This document shows, one piece after another, positions 1-7,605 of a stretch of 10,847 nucleotides of DNA; the stretch's first letter is position 1, and every line of letters starts with the position of its first letter. This stretch comes from Bacteroidota bacterium (GTDB lineage Bacteria > Bacteroidota > Bacteroidia > Bacteroidales > GCA-2748055). Location of the stretch: contig JAUVIT010000022.1 in the NCBI GenBank assembly GCA_030592605.1, positions 1 through 10,847 of the forward strand. Reading direction: 5' to 3'. Both the position numbers and the translations under genes were made by a program. Below the pieces are notes generated by a model that saw only the letters and a list, made by a program, of their open reading frames with translations, was not told the DNA's origin and ran no database searches.

Positions 1-1093
1 AGAGGTACACTGAATCAATCAGTTCTCCATAAATATCGAGCTGCAGCTGATCGTAGGCTCCATTACCAATGCGTACCGGGGAAGATCCCATATACCCTTC
101 CAGGTGATCCAAGCTATGTTCGGTCAGTTCGTGCCGCCCGTCAATGCCATACATAATCTGCAGGTAGCCAGAATCATCTTCACTTGATCGTTCCACGATC
201 CATTTCATAAAATTGGTGGCCTCCTCAGTAAATCCAATCCTGAGAAAGGCATAGACGGTAAAAGCTGCATCCCTGATCCAGGTATACCTGTAATCCCAGT
301 TTCTTTCTCCGCCAATCCCTTCGGGCAGACTGCAGGTTGGTGCGGCAACAATGGCCCCCGTGGGCTCAAAGGTCAGAAGTTTTAATATAAGGGCTGAGCG
401 ATGAACCATCTCCCGCCAACGCCCTTTATAATTAGATTTGGAGAGCCATTCTCTCCAGTACCCGATGGTATCCCTGAACCTCCTTTCGGCCTGGGAAGGC
501 GAATAAGAGATAGTACATCCCTCTCCCTTCCGAACCTTATGCAATACAAATACAGCTGTTTCTCCTTCCTCAACGATCTCAAATTTGGCTTCTGCTCCCA
601 AGTCATTTTTTTGAAGGGGAATTGTACTCGCAAGAGCCATGCTCAGCTTAGGAGTGTGAAAAGAGGCTCCCTTCCCGGATAGGGTGGTTTCATGCTTATC
701 AAGAGCGTAATTAAAGCCTGGATAACACTCCAGTTTCATTCTCATCCTGCCATGGATGCCTCTTACCCTTCTTACGATGCGATAATCAAACTCATCAACA
801 ATATCTGAGCCAACAGGCATGTAATCTGTGATTTCAACAATACCTTCTGCATTGTAAAATCTGGTAATCAATACATTCGTATCGGGCCAGTAATATTGTT
901 TGCTTTTGCTCTCTGCAATGAGAGGTGAAATTTTAAAATATCCACCCTTGCCCTCATCAAGGATGGAAGCAAACAGACTTGGCGAATCGAAGTGGGGAAA
1001 ACAGAACCAGTCAATGGACCCATTCAGGCCCACCAGGGCAGCTGAGCGCATATTGCCTATAATCGCATAATTCTCAATGGGTTGGTATGTCAT
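1..1093 (-). CDS. Glycoside hydrolase family 15 protein (glucoamylase/trehalase-like), C-terminus beyond window
   Basis: The reading frame is open from an ATG at 1093 to the left edge, giving 364 residues of a protein that in this family is usually about 600 long. The start fits the family: residues 1-35 read as the typical opening, with NYAIIGNMRSAALV at 8-21 and GSIDWFCFPHFDSP at 25-38. Residues 1-200 form the N-terminal beta-sandwich domain. The (alpha/alpha)6 catalytic domain begins near 220 and shows the GH15 signature GGERNWDYRYTWIRDAAF at 261-278, followed by SSPVRIGNGAYDQLQLDIYG at 337-356. The catalytic glutamates of GH15 lie further downstream and are not in the window, so activity cannot be judged. 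Family members hydrolyse alpha-glucosidic bonds in starch-type glucans or trehalose; the substrate here is unknown. No signal peptide is seen, suggesting a cytoplasmic enzyme. It lies 63 nt after the envelope operon on the same strand. Confidence 0.9.
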   Translation of the reverse strand, partial: MTYQPIENYAIIGNMRSAALVGLNGSIDWFCFPHFDSPSLFASILDEGKGGYFKISPLIAESKSKQYYWPDTNVLITRFYNAEGIVEITDYMPVGSDIVDEFDYRIVRRVRGIHGRMRMKLECYPGFNYALDKHETTLSGKGASFHTPKLSMALASTIPLQKNDLGAEAKFEIVEEGETAVFVLHKVRKGEGCTISYSPSQAERRFRDTIGYWREWLSKSNYKGRWREMVHRSALILKLLTFEPTGAIVAAPTCSLPEGIGGERNWDYRYTWIRDAAFTVYAFLRIGFTEEATNFMKWIVERSSEDDSGYLQIMYGIDGRHELTEHSLDHLEGYMGSSPVRIGNGAYDQLQLDIYGELIDSVYL

Positions 1094-1125
1094 TTTGCTG
1101 ATTTGGAATCATTTGCTTAAAACAT

Positions 1126-1155
1126 CAAGTTATAAAAAGCAGCTATTAAATCAAA
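1126..1155 (-). promoter_or_regulatory. Possible weak promoter for the GH15 gene
   Basis: The 63-nt gap between the GH15 start and the preceding gene contains, on the minus strand, TTTG at 1155-1152, a 19-nt spacer, and TAACTTG at 1132-1126. This resembles the Bacteroidota TTTG / TAnnTTTG arrangement, but the downstream box is one base short of the consensus. It would allow GH15 to be transcribed apart from the envelope operon. No intrinsic terminator hairpin is visible in the gap, so read-through from the operon is equally possible. Confidence 0.25.
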
Positions 1156-1156
1156 T

Positions 1157-2905
1157 CTACCGGACCCTAAAGGTGGTTTCAGCCAGAACTGACTCCCCCC
1201 GGTCATTATTTCCACGAAAAAGCACCACATACTCACCAGGGTAATCGGGAGCAATAAAAGATACTCCGGTGCTTGATCCCTTCCGGAGCATGAAGTTGGG
1301 CATCCACAACAGGGTATTCCGCGTATCAGGTATTTGATCATCCAGCGCGGGTGGATCTAGATGCAGCTGAACAGTAGACTGCATAGCCTGGTAATCGATA
1401 AAAAAGGAATGCTCGGGCAGGTCAACACCTGCCATATCCCCATCCATGGATACAAGATTGATTATGCCTCCGTAGCGAAGATCCCCCTTAACATACACAT
1501 CTTCGATCACATCGATTTGCTTGATTTTTGCCGGCGACAGTGACATAAACTGTTCTATATCCAGAACAGGCACCTGATCGACCATCACCAGGGACTCATA
1601 CAGGGAGAGAGACGGGTTTTCACTCTCGATCTGCAGGGAGGTCCTCCCCTTCCGGGAAATGGGAGTTACATTGGGAACAAAATTTAGAAATACCTCCCGT
1701 AGCGTGGGCAGGAGTACATACTGATCCAAATCAACGGAACGTGTGGGTGTCCCATAAAATGTACGTGCTTCGTCACCGGAATCCCGACTTACAACTGTAT
1801 CAGCTTGCCCATATATCCCGGAGAGCTGCACATTCCGGGCCATGATGACTGCCTGCTTTCTCTCCTGATCTGTCAGGGTAAACGGGGGAGGCAGAAAATG
1901 AATTTGGCGGGGGTCAAAATCCTGATCGATTCGTACCTCCACAGCTTCATTATCGGGACCTTCTGGCTGAACAAAAATTTCCAGCTTTCCACTTCGAAAT
2001 GGAAGTCCCACGGTAAACTTCCCCATAGAATCGCTGCGGCAAACAAGATAGCCTGCAACATCGCCCATCAAGGTGAAATGGATCACAGCCGGGGGAAGTC
2101 TTTCGCTGCTCGCATCCGGATATTGAACAGAGCCCGAAAGGGAGGGCCCGTATCTGTCCGGCAGAAATTCCACCCGGAAATTTCCCTCGGGATTTTGTTC
2201 AGAATACTGACTGACAGAAGGCGCAACGCTTAGAGGAACCACAGAAAAGCATCCGCTCAGGCTATCCGCTAATTGCCCACCAGAAAGCAAAAGATCCAGT
2301 GCTACACTGTCCCCTCTCTCAAATGATGAGGCATGATTCATAAATTCCAGCTTTCTCTCCGAGCCGCTATGGACCGGAAGAAGATCCCTGCCTGTTTCTG
2401 TCGAATTGACCTTGTACAGTTCAGACCGGTGGGGATTGATAATACGTATGGGTAGATAAGTGAAAGTTTCCGGTCCCCGGTTTCTCATCCAGCGGGTATA
2501 GCACCTGAGATAGTAGTGACCCGTAAGCAAATCCGCCGGGATCCTGATCTCCCCAGACGATACACCTTTATAAATGGGATACTTGCCCCAGGCCAAACGC
2601 TTTCCATCCACCGATACCAGTTCAACATAAAGCACTGTACTCCATGGACCTGGACCGGTGGGGCCGCTAACAGATACCATAGCCCTGAAGTGGATCAGCT
2701 CTTCGCCGATATAAAGAGACCGGTCCGTAAAACAATCCATTTCTTCCCGGATTTGAATAGCCTCGCTGGTCCATGCCGAATCAAAGGGCGAGCGCTGCGC
2801 ATAAAGATCAGCACAACTCAGGACCAGCAATGCCAGCATCAGGAAGCCCAAATTCCGTCCCTTTGGGAGAAATGCCCTTCTGACGCTATGTAAGATGATT
2901 ACCAT
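1157..2905 (-). CDS. Secreted macroglobulin-like (MG2-type) protein with a barrel-less TonB-receptor plug-like domain
   Basis: This 582-residue protein is the last gene of the envelope operon; its ATG overlaps the stop of the DUF4249 gene by 7 nt. Residues 1-37 look like a signal peptide: basic n-region, hydrophobic stretch at 19-30, and a probable cleavage after ADLYAQ. Cys31 in VLSC could instead be a lipidation site. Residues 54-155 resemble an MG2-type domain (SLYIGEELIHFRA, then ADLLTGHYYLRCYTRW). Residues 398-488 resemble a receptor plug: LVMVDQVPVLDIEQF at 439-453, IKQIDVIEDVYVKGD at 461-475, then YGGIINLVS. Residues 530-582 form an Ig-like end with TLLWMPNF and DYPGEYVVLFRG. No beta-barrel follows, so it cannot be a transporter itself. 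Proteins of this architecture are common but uncharacterised in Bacteroidota. A periplasmic or outer-membrane accessory role to the neighbouring receptor is inferred. The domain calls rest on recognition of sequence patterns, not on a profile search. Confidence 0.8.
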   Translation of the reverse strand: MVIILHSVRRAFLPKGRNLGFLMLALLVLSCADLYAQRSPFDSAWTSEAIQIREEMDCFTDRSLYIGEELIHFRAMVSVSGPTGPGPWSTVLYVELVSVDGKRLAWGKYPIYKGVSSGEIRIPADLLTGHYYLRCYTRWMRNRGPETFTYLPIRIINPHRSELYKVNSTETGRDLLPVHSGSERKLEFMNHASSFERGDSVALDLLLSGGQLADSLSGCFSVVPLSVAPSVSQYSEQNPEGNFRVEFLPDRYGPSLSGSVQYPDASSERLPPAVIHFTLMGDVAGYLVCRSDSMGKFTVGLPFRSGKLEIFVQPEGPDNEAVEVRIDQDFDPRQIHFLPPPFTLTDQERKQAVIMARNVQLSGIYGQADTVVSRDSGDEARTFYGTPTRSVDLDQYVLLPTLREVFLNFVPNVTPISRKGRTSLQIESENPSLSLYESLVMVDQVPVLDIEQFMSLSPAKIKQIDVIEDVYVKGDLRYGGIINLVSMDGDMAGVDLPEHSFFIDYQAMQSTVQLHLDPPALDDQIPDTRNTLLWMPNFMLRKGSSTGVSFIAPDYPGEYVVLFRGNNDRGESVLAETTFRVR

Positions 2906-4053
2906 GATTCCCAGTATTCAGGTTTGTTGGTTTTCCCTCCCTGGACCCGGCAATCGAAACACTCCTCGGGTCCCCAGAAGGAGGGCTGGAAGTTCCCCGG
3001 GATATAGAGGTATACCGGGAAAAGGTCTGGTCCGAGCACCCCGATACTACTCATGGGTTGATACTCGCAACTGATATGGGGAACATTAAAATCAAAGAGA
3101 TTGTTGTTATGGACGAAAAGTCGCTGCTCCCTGAGCTGCGTGGCATAAAAGCAACCCAGCACTACCTCCTCCGGATCGTCCACATTATAAATGTTTCCGA
3201 CAACCGATGCGGGCTGCTTCTCATACATTCCCCCCGACTCCACCGACTGGTCGTTCATTCGCTTCCAGTAGTCGTATGCTAGCGATGATAAGGATTGTTG
3301 TTGAACGTGTAAACTGTAAGTCACAGAGAGCCGGTCCGTTTCATTGGAAACGAAATTCAGGGGCAGCCTACTTATCTCGTTGGCCGACAGGCTCCGCGTG
3401 CTTCCGATATAGACATAATCCAGAGGGGCCTGCTTCCAGCACTTAAAAATCGTATTGGTCCGGAACTCTTCCGAATTTCCCCAACCCCATAAAATATGGG
3501 TCCCAAAGAGGGAGGCCCAGTACTCCCACGTTTCATCAACCTGCCAGATGATGTTTCTTGAATCGGCTGGTGTTCCTGTCATATCCAGATAAAACTGGAT
3601 GCCAGGACGGGTAAACTCCGGATCGGGGGTCTCCTGCTGACCCAGTTCGTAATAAACGCTATCCAGCTCCGGACAGGCAAGAATGGTATCGTACGAAGAA
3701 CGGTATAAGCGGTCCTCCGGAGTATGCACCTGGACTCTGACAGCATCACCCACCTCCAGGAAGGAATCTGAAAGGTCGGCCACATAGACCCCTTCACCTG
3801 TATTGCTGTAATGTACCATATTACCCTCCTGGTCCTCTACAGTTACCATACAGAAATCCACGCCCTGGAAAACGGGTTCTTTATAGGGAGACGAGATGGA
3901 TACCTTAATCTTATGACGACCCGGCCGATCACTGATCATTCCACTGATCACCAACACCTCCTGCGACTCCTCCAGCACGGGTTCGAAAGGCTCCACGCAT
4001 GATCCGCAAAGAAGGATCAGGGTCAGGATGATATGAAAATTATTCGCTGACAT
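2899..4053 (-). CDS. DUF4249-type outer-membrane lipoprotein, receptor partner
   Basis: The protein has 384 residues from the ATG at 4053. An upstream in-frame ATG at 4071 would add six residues (MLDLET). I prefer 4053 because it removes acidic residues from in front of the hydrophobic segment and cuts the overlap with the receptor gene to 14 nt. The N-terminus is a lipoprotein signal, HIILTLILLCGSC, with the likely lipidated Cys at residue 19, followed by the acidic VEPFEPVLEES. The start of the mature part (VLVISGMISDRPGRHKIKVSISSPY) and the later VTVEDQEGN and YSNTGEGVYVADLS match the Bacteroidota DUF4249 pattern of an Ig-like N-terminal half and a longer C-terminal half. DUF4249 genes regularly sit directly behind TonB-dependent receptors, as here, but I know of no established function. 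A surface-exposed or periplasm-facing partner of the receptor is inferred. Family assignment is fairly sure, function is not. Confidence 0.85.
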   Translation of the reverse strand: MSANNFHIILTLILLCGSCVEPFEPVLEESQEVLVISGMISDRPGRHKIKVSISSPYKEPVFQGVDFCMVTVEDQEGNMVHYSNTGEGVYVADLSDSFLEVGDAVRVQVHTPEDRLYRSSYDTILACPELDSVYYELGQQETPDPEFTRPGIQFYLDMTGTPADSRNIIWQVDETWEYWASLFGTHILWGWGNSEEFRTNTIFKCWKQAPLDYVYIGSTRSLSANEISRLPLNFVSNETDRLSVTYSLHVQQQSLSSLAYDYWKRMNDQSVESGGMYEKQPASVVGNIYNVDDPEEVVLGCFYATQLREQRLFVHNNNLFDFNVPHISCEYQPMSSIGVLGPDLFPVYLYIPGNFQPSFWGPEECFDCRVQGGKTNKPEYWESW

Positions 4054-6841
4054 AGTTTCCAAGTCTAACATTCCATGACACAGTCAAAATAGGTTGGGAG
4101 AAAATAGAGAGCTTGTATCCCCTGATCAGGCCACTTTCGTTTTGGAAATAGACCGAATAGGCATTGTTCCGCCCGGTCAGGTTATAGACTCCCACCATCC
4201 AGAAACTATGGAAGCGTTTGTGTTTTTTCAGGCTCCCTTCGATGTTCATGGATAAATCGATGCGAAAGTAGTCCGGGATCCGGTACTTATTTCGTTCCGA
4301 GTAGTGTATATATGGGACCCCATACTCATAATAGACCGATACCGGATAAGTGCTTGGCCTGCCGGTCATATACACCAGGTTGCCAGAGAGACTTACACGC
4401 CTGCCCCGTTTGTAATTGAGAACCAGGGATAGATTATGAGGCCGGTCAAAATTGGAGGGATAGGGTTTCCCTCCATTGATCTGCTCTCCGGTCTTTGCCA
4501 GATCCACCTGCATATAAGAACGGGAGTAAGTGTAGGACAACCATCCATTCAGTCCACCTGCATCCCTCCGGATCATGGTCTCCACCCCGTAGGCTGTCTG
4601 CTCCCCCTGCAGGGTTGTACTTTCCACATTGGGACTCTCCGTAAAACTTGCGCCATCGCGGTATTCCACAATCTGGTGTCCCCATTTACTATAAAGTTCC
4701 ACAGAGGTGCTCAGTCCCAACCCGGGGAAGTCCGTATAATAACCGGCCGACAGCTGATCCAGGAACTGCGGTGCAATATTATAGTCACTCAGCTTCCATT
4801 GATCTGTGGGCGCCATGGCTACCGTATTACTCAACACAAACAGATACTGGTATCCACGATTATAGGAGAACTTCAGGGAAGACTGGTCGTTAAGCAGATA
4901 CCTCAGGTTCAGCCGGGGTTCCAGTCCGGCATAGGCCTTGCTAAGTTCTCCCCTCCCAAAGCTAAGAGTGTCATTGATATTCTCTTCCACAACTGGCATT
5001 CCAGGAGTATAAGTCCTTACTTCAGTTGGGCCCAAAGCAAAAAAACTGGAGAATCGCATGCCGACATAGATACTCAGACGGTCCGTCAGTGTCAACTCAT
5101 CAGCCAGGTATAGGGCGGTCTCCACACCGTTTTCCAAACCCAGATCTATGGGTTCCCTCAAGGAGGTAGCTCCGTAAGGTTCAATGGTACCCCTTTCCAG
5201 CCGGTAGTAGATCCCACTGCCCCCAAAAGTCAGTTTATGCCGACCAAGCGACAGCCACTCGAAATCAGATTTAAACTCATAATGCTGGATATAACTGTCC
5301 AGTTCATATCCGGCTGTTTGTATTTGAGTATCCTGGTTTTTGAATTGGTAACGACTATAAATCAATGCAAAGTTCCCATTGATCTGCTGATTAAAGCGAT
5401 GACGTACATCCACTGCAGCACCGGAGTTGCCATAGGCATATTCATTTACGGCGCCCAGTTTGAAGCGGTCCCTGCTCAAATATCCAAACACCTTCAGACG
5501 GGTCTGGTCACTGGCTTTCAGCGTGTAGACCCCGCTCGCATCGTAGAATCCGGCTTCACTGTTTCGGAGCTGGGGATCTTCCATCAGGCCCAGGATCCAG
5601 TCAGAATAGGTGGACCGAAGGCTCAGGGCGATGGAACTTTTGTCCTTCTTCAGTGGTCCCTCCACGGCCGCATAGGCCGAAACCAAACTGATCCCTGCCC
5701 GCGCTGACAGACGTTTCATATTGCCCTGCTTGGTCTGTATATCAAAAAAGGAGGCCAGTCTGCCCCCGAAAGAAGCAGGCAGGTTGCTTTTGTACAGGCT
5801 AAAATCTTTTACAATCTCCGGGCTGATGGCTGTGAAAAAACCAAAGAGGTGAGCACTGTTATATACCGGGACCTTGTTAATGTAAATCATGTTCTGATCC
5901 GCCCCGCTGCCACGTACATTAAACCCGGACGACCCCTCTCCCACACTCTGTACCCCAGGTAGTAGCTTTACCACATTCAGAATATCTCTTTCGCCCATGA
6001 GCAGGGGAACCTGCTTCAATACATTGTAGTTGAGCCGTTCATAACCCATCTGACTGCCGCTTACATTATCGCGACGGCCGGCCGTAACCACCACTTCATC
6101 AAGCGGAATCAAGGTCCGCCTCATTTCCAGTTCCAGTTCTCCGGAAGAATGCACCACCAGAGTGAATTGCAGCGATTCCATTCCCATGCTCTGGCATTCC
6201 ACGCCATAGATTCCGGGAGCAAGCAAGAAGTTAAAGCGTCCATCCGCAGCCGTGGAGGCACCTTTATTAATGGCTTCCATGTAAACGGTTACACCAACCA
6301 GGGACTCTCCACTCTCCTCGTCATGTATCTGCCCGCTGATCAGAGCCTTCCTCCCCGGTATAGCCTGGTTTGCCCTACCCACATGGATCTCTTCCAGAAC
6401 CCTCACTCTCCGTCCATCAATGTAGTTTTGCTCAGCTGATGTAAGTTCCCTCTCCCCCCTATCCACCTGCTCTCCTTCCTCTGGGATTTTCGTCTCTTTT
6501 ACACCTTCATAATCCGGCAGTCCAACAAGCAAGGTGACACTATCCGTAAGAAACAGATGGTTCCATTCGTCCAAATAGTAATTCAGTCCGGTCGGTCGAA
6601 GGATGGAATCCATAAGCGAAAGCAGGGACACGTCTCGACCCGAGAGGGTTACATAAAGATCACTGATCCAGGAGGCTCGGTAGTAAAAGGTCGTTCCGGT
6701 TTGTGCCTCCACCTCCGTTGCAAACTCCACAAAGGGAGTCTCCTCGAAATGACCGCTGAAATTAATTATCGCTTCCTGACCACTCATCTCCTGCAGAAAG
6801 GCCAACAAAATCAACAAGCTAATTAAAACACTTCGTGTCAT
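4040..6841 (-). CDS. TonB-dependent receptor with STN and carboxypeptidase-D-like regulatory domains
   Basis: This 933-residue outer-membrane receptor would import a substrate using energy from TonB-ExbBD. The signal peptide covers residues 1-21 (cleavage before or after GQ). An STN (secretin/TonB short N-terminal) domain occupies about 28-100, then a low-complexity acidic linker at 110-163. A carboxypeptidase-D-like regulatory beta-sandwich follows at 167-243 (ISGQIHDEESGESLVGVTVY, then TAADGRFNFLLAPGIY). LDEVVVTAG at 247-255 is the TonB-box-like strand. The plug spans about 265-375, with ERDILNVVKLLPGVQSVGEG, FNVRGSGADQNMIYINKVPV and ASFGGRLASFFDIQTKQG. The rest is a 22-strand-type barrel. 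The ATG overlaps the stop of the preceding gene as ATGA and is preceded by GGAGGGG, an unusually good ribosome site here. STN domains in such receptors commonly signal to FecR-type anti-sigma factors, yet no sigma or anti-sigma gene lies in the window. The substrate cannot be told. Confidence 0.96.
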   Translation of the reverse strand: MTRSVLISLLILLAFLQEMSGQEAIINFSGHFEETPFVEFATEVEAQTGTTFYYRASWISDLYVTLSGRDVSLLSLMDSILRPTGLNYYLDEWNHLFLTDSVTLLVGLPDYEGVKETKIPEEGEQVDRGERELTSAEQNYIDGRRVRVLEEIHVGRANQAIPGRKALISGQIHDEESGESLVGVTVYMEAINKGASTAADGRFNFLLAPGIYGVECQSMGMESLQFTLVVHSSGELELEMRRTLIPLDEVVVTAGRRDNVSGSQMGYERLNYNVLKQVPLLMGERDILNVVKLLPGVQSVGEGSSGFNVRGSGADQNMIYINKVPVYNSAHLFGFFTAISPEIVKDFSLYKSNLPASFGGRLASFFDIQTKQGNMKRLSARAGISLVSAYAAVEGPLKKDKSSIALSLRSTYSDWILGLMEDPQLRNSEAGFYDASGVYTLKASDQTRLKVFGYLSRDRFKLGAVNEYAYGNSGAAVDVRHRFNQQINGNFALIYSRYQFKNQDTQIQTAGYELDSYIQHYEFKSDFEWLSLGRHKLTFGGSGIYYRLERGTIEPYGATSLREPIDLGLENGVETALYLADELTLTDRLSIYVGMRFSSFFALGPTEVRTYTPGMPVVEENINDTLSFGRGELSKAYAGLEPRLNLRYLLNDQSSLKFSYNRGYQYLFVLSNTVAMAPTDQWKLSDYNIAPQFLDQLSAGYYTDFPGLGLSTSVELYSKWGHQIVEYRDGASFTESPNVESTTLQGEQTAYGVETMIRRDAGGLNGWLSYTYSRSYMQVDLAKTGEQINGGKPYPSNFDRPHNLSLVLNYKRGRRVSLSGNLVYMTGRPSTYPVSVYYEYGVPYIHYSERNKYRIPDYFRIDLSMNIEGSLKKHKRFHSFWMVGVYNLTGRNNAYSVYFQNESGLIRGYKLSIFSQPILTVSWNVRLGNYVSE

Positions 6842-7554
6842 GGCTCCCCTCCTTCTTCAAGAAGCCGGATGCTTGCCATAAGCATCTCGACCATCTCACC
6901 GGTGGTTGCACGCCAAAAATAAAAATTCTGTTGTTTAAGCAGGTTTTTTGAAGCCCTCTTCTTTTCCTTAGGGAAAGCACGGACATAGCTTTTCTGGTTC
7001 TTAAAATACATCCATCGTTCCCCCTGATGAATCCAGTATTCCCGCTCGATCGGACCAAAGCTGGTTCCGGAGGATCTAGTCCCCAGCAAATCCCTGCTCC
7101 ACCTTATATAACTGGTAGTGGCTCCTGCTGAGACCACCTGGTAATAGGCTAACGCCTCCTCCCCGATCTGCACACGCCTGAACACATAGCCCCCCAGGAA
7201 AAAAGCACTGATGTTTTCAGGAACCGTCATAATTTGATTCATGTGGCCCTCCGGAGTCAGATATCCCAACTCAAGCTTCTGGGAAAACAGGTTGTAGCGT
7301 AGTTGTAACTGTTCAAACCACTGATCGTTTATGCATACCGAACCGGTCTTGAAACCTCCATCTATCCAATAAGGATGGCCCTCCGATCGGATATACTGAT
7401 TGGTGAACTGGATTCCATTTACCAGCTCCTGGTTACTCCCAAAAGCCCGGTCGACTTGTTCCACGAAGCCTCCCTGAGCACTCAATTCCCCTGTAAAAAG
7501 GGAAATAAAGCCCAAAAGGAAAAATAGATATAGGATCCGGGTCGCGAAGGTCAC
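6838..7554 (-). CDS. Secreted protein of unknown function, leader gene of the envelope operon
   Basis: The protein has 238 residues. The start is GTG at 7554; no in-frame ATG exists between it and the stop of the upstream transporter, and the GTG is followed at once by a clear signal peptide (hydrophobic 7-22, cleavage after GELSAQ at about 27). The mature protein is predicted soluble and rich in aromatic residues, with HPYWIDGGFKTGSVCINDQWF at 60-80 (one Cys), a possible beta-rich core through about 170, and a basic stretch PKEKKRASKNLLKQQNFYFW near 195-214. I do not recognise a named family. The general pattern (G-pY...G-v...l-YD...l-L) recalls small Bacteroidota envelope proteins found with receptors, but this is only an impression. 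It ends in an ATGA overlap with the receptor gene, so the two are very likely co-translated. A periplasmic or outer-membrane accessory role is inferred from location alone. Confidence 0.85.
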   Translation of the reverse strand: MTFATRILYLFFLLGFISLFTGELSAQGGFVEQVDRAFGSNQELVNGIQFTNQYIRSEGHPYWIDGGFKTGSVCINDQWFEQLQLRYNLFSQKLELGYLTPEGHMNQIMTVPENISAFFLGGYVFRRVQIGEEALAYYQVVSAGATTSYIRWSRDLLGTRSSGTSFGPIEREYWIHQGERWMYFKNQKSYVRAFPKEKKRASKNLLKQQNFYFWRATTGEMVEMLMASIRLLEEGGEP

Positions 7555-7573
7555 TGTAAGGAAATTAAGAAGG

Positions 7574-7597
7574 CGTAAAATACTAATTTTTTTTACG
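7574..7597. repeat. Short AT-rich inverted repeat ahead of the envelope operon
   Basis: CGTAAAA at 7574-7580 is mirrored by TTTTACG at 7591-7597 around a 10-nt loop, about 20 nt upstream of the GTG start at 7554. The whole 51-nt gap (7555-7605) is AT-rich and includes a run of eight T on the plus strand. For minus-strand transcription this run reads as A, so it is not an intrinsic terminator for the transporter gene. The repeat could be an operator or a chance consequence of base composition. No TAnnTTTG promoter box is seen in the gap. Confidence 0.25.
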
Positions 7598-7605
7598 AAT
7601 GTTCT

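Noticed and set aside
401..682. Open frames of 83 and 93 codons inside the left-edge region, on both strands
   Set aside because: They lie inside the GH15 gene, whose own frame is continuous with strong family motifs; they are shadows.
1805..2233. 142-codon plus-strand open frame opposite the MG2/plug gene
   Set aside because: Antisense to a well-supported secreted protein, with no recognisable motif or start signal.
4436..5113. 225-codon plus-strand open frame opposite the receptor barrel
   Set aside because: The length is unusual but the opposite strand encodes a clear TonB-dependent receptor; the translation shows no domain and looks like a composition artefact.
7587..7594. Run of eight T as a possible intrinsic terminator
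   Set aside because: It is on the plus strand, where no gene ends. Read in the direction of the minus-strand genes it is a run of A, so it cannot serve them.
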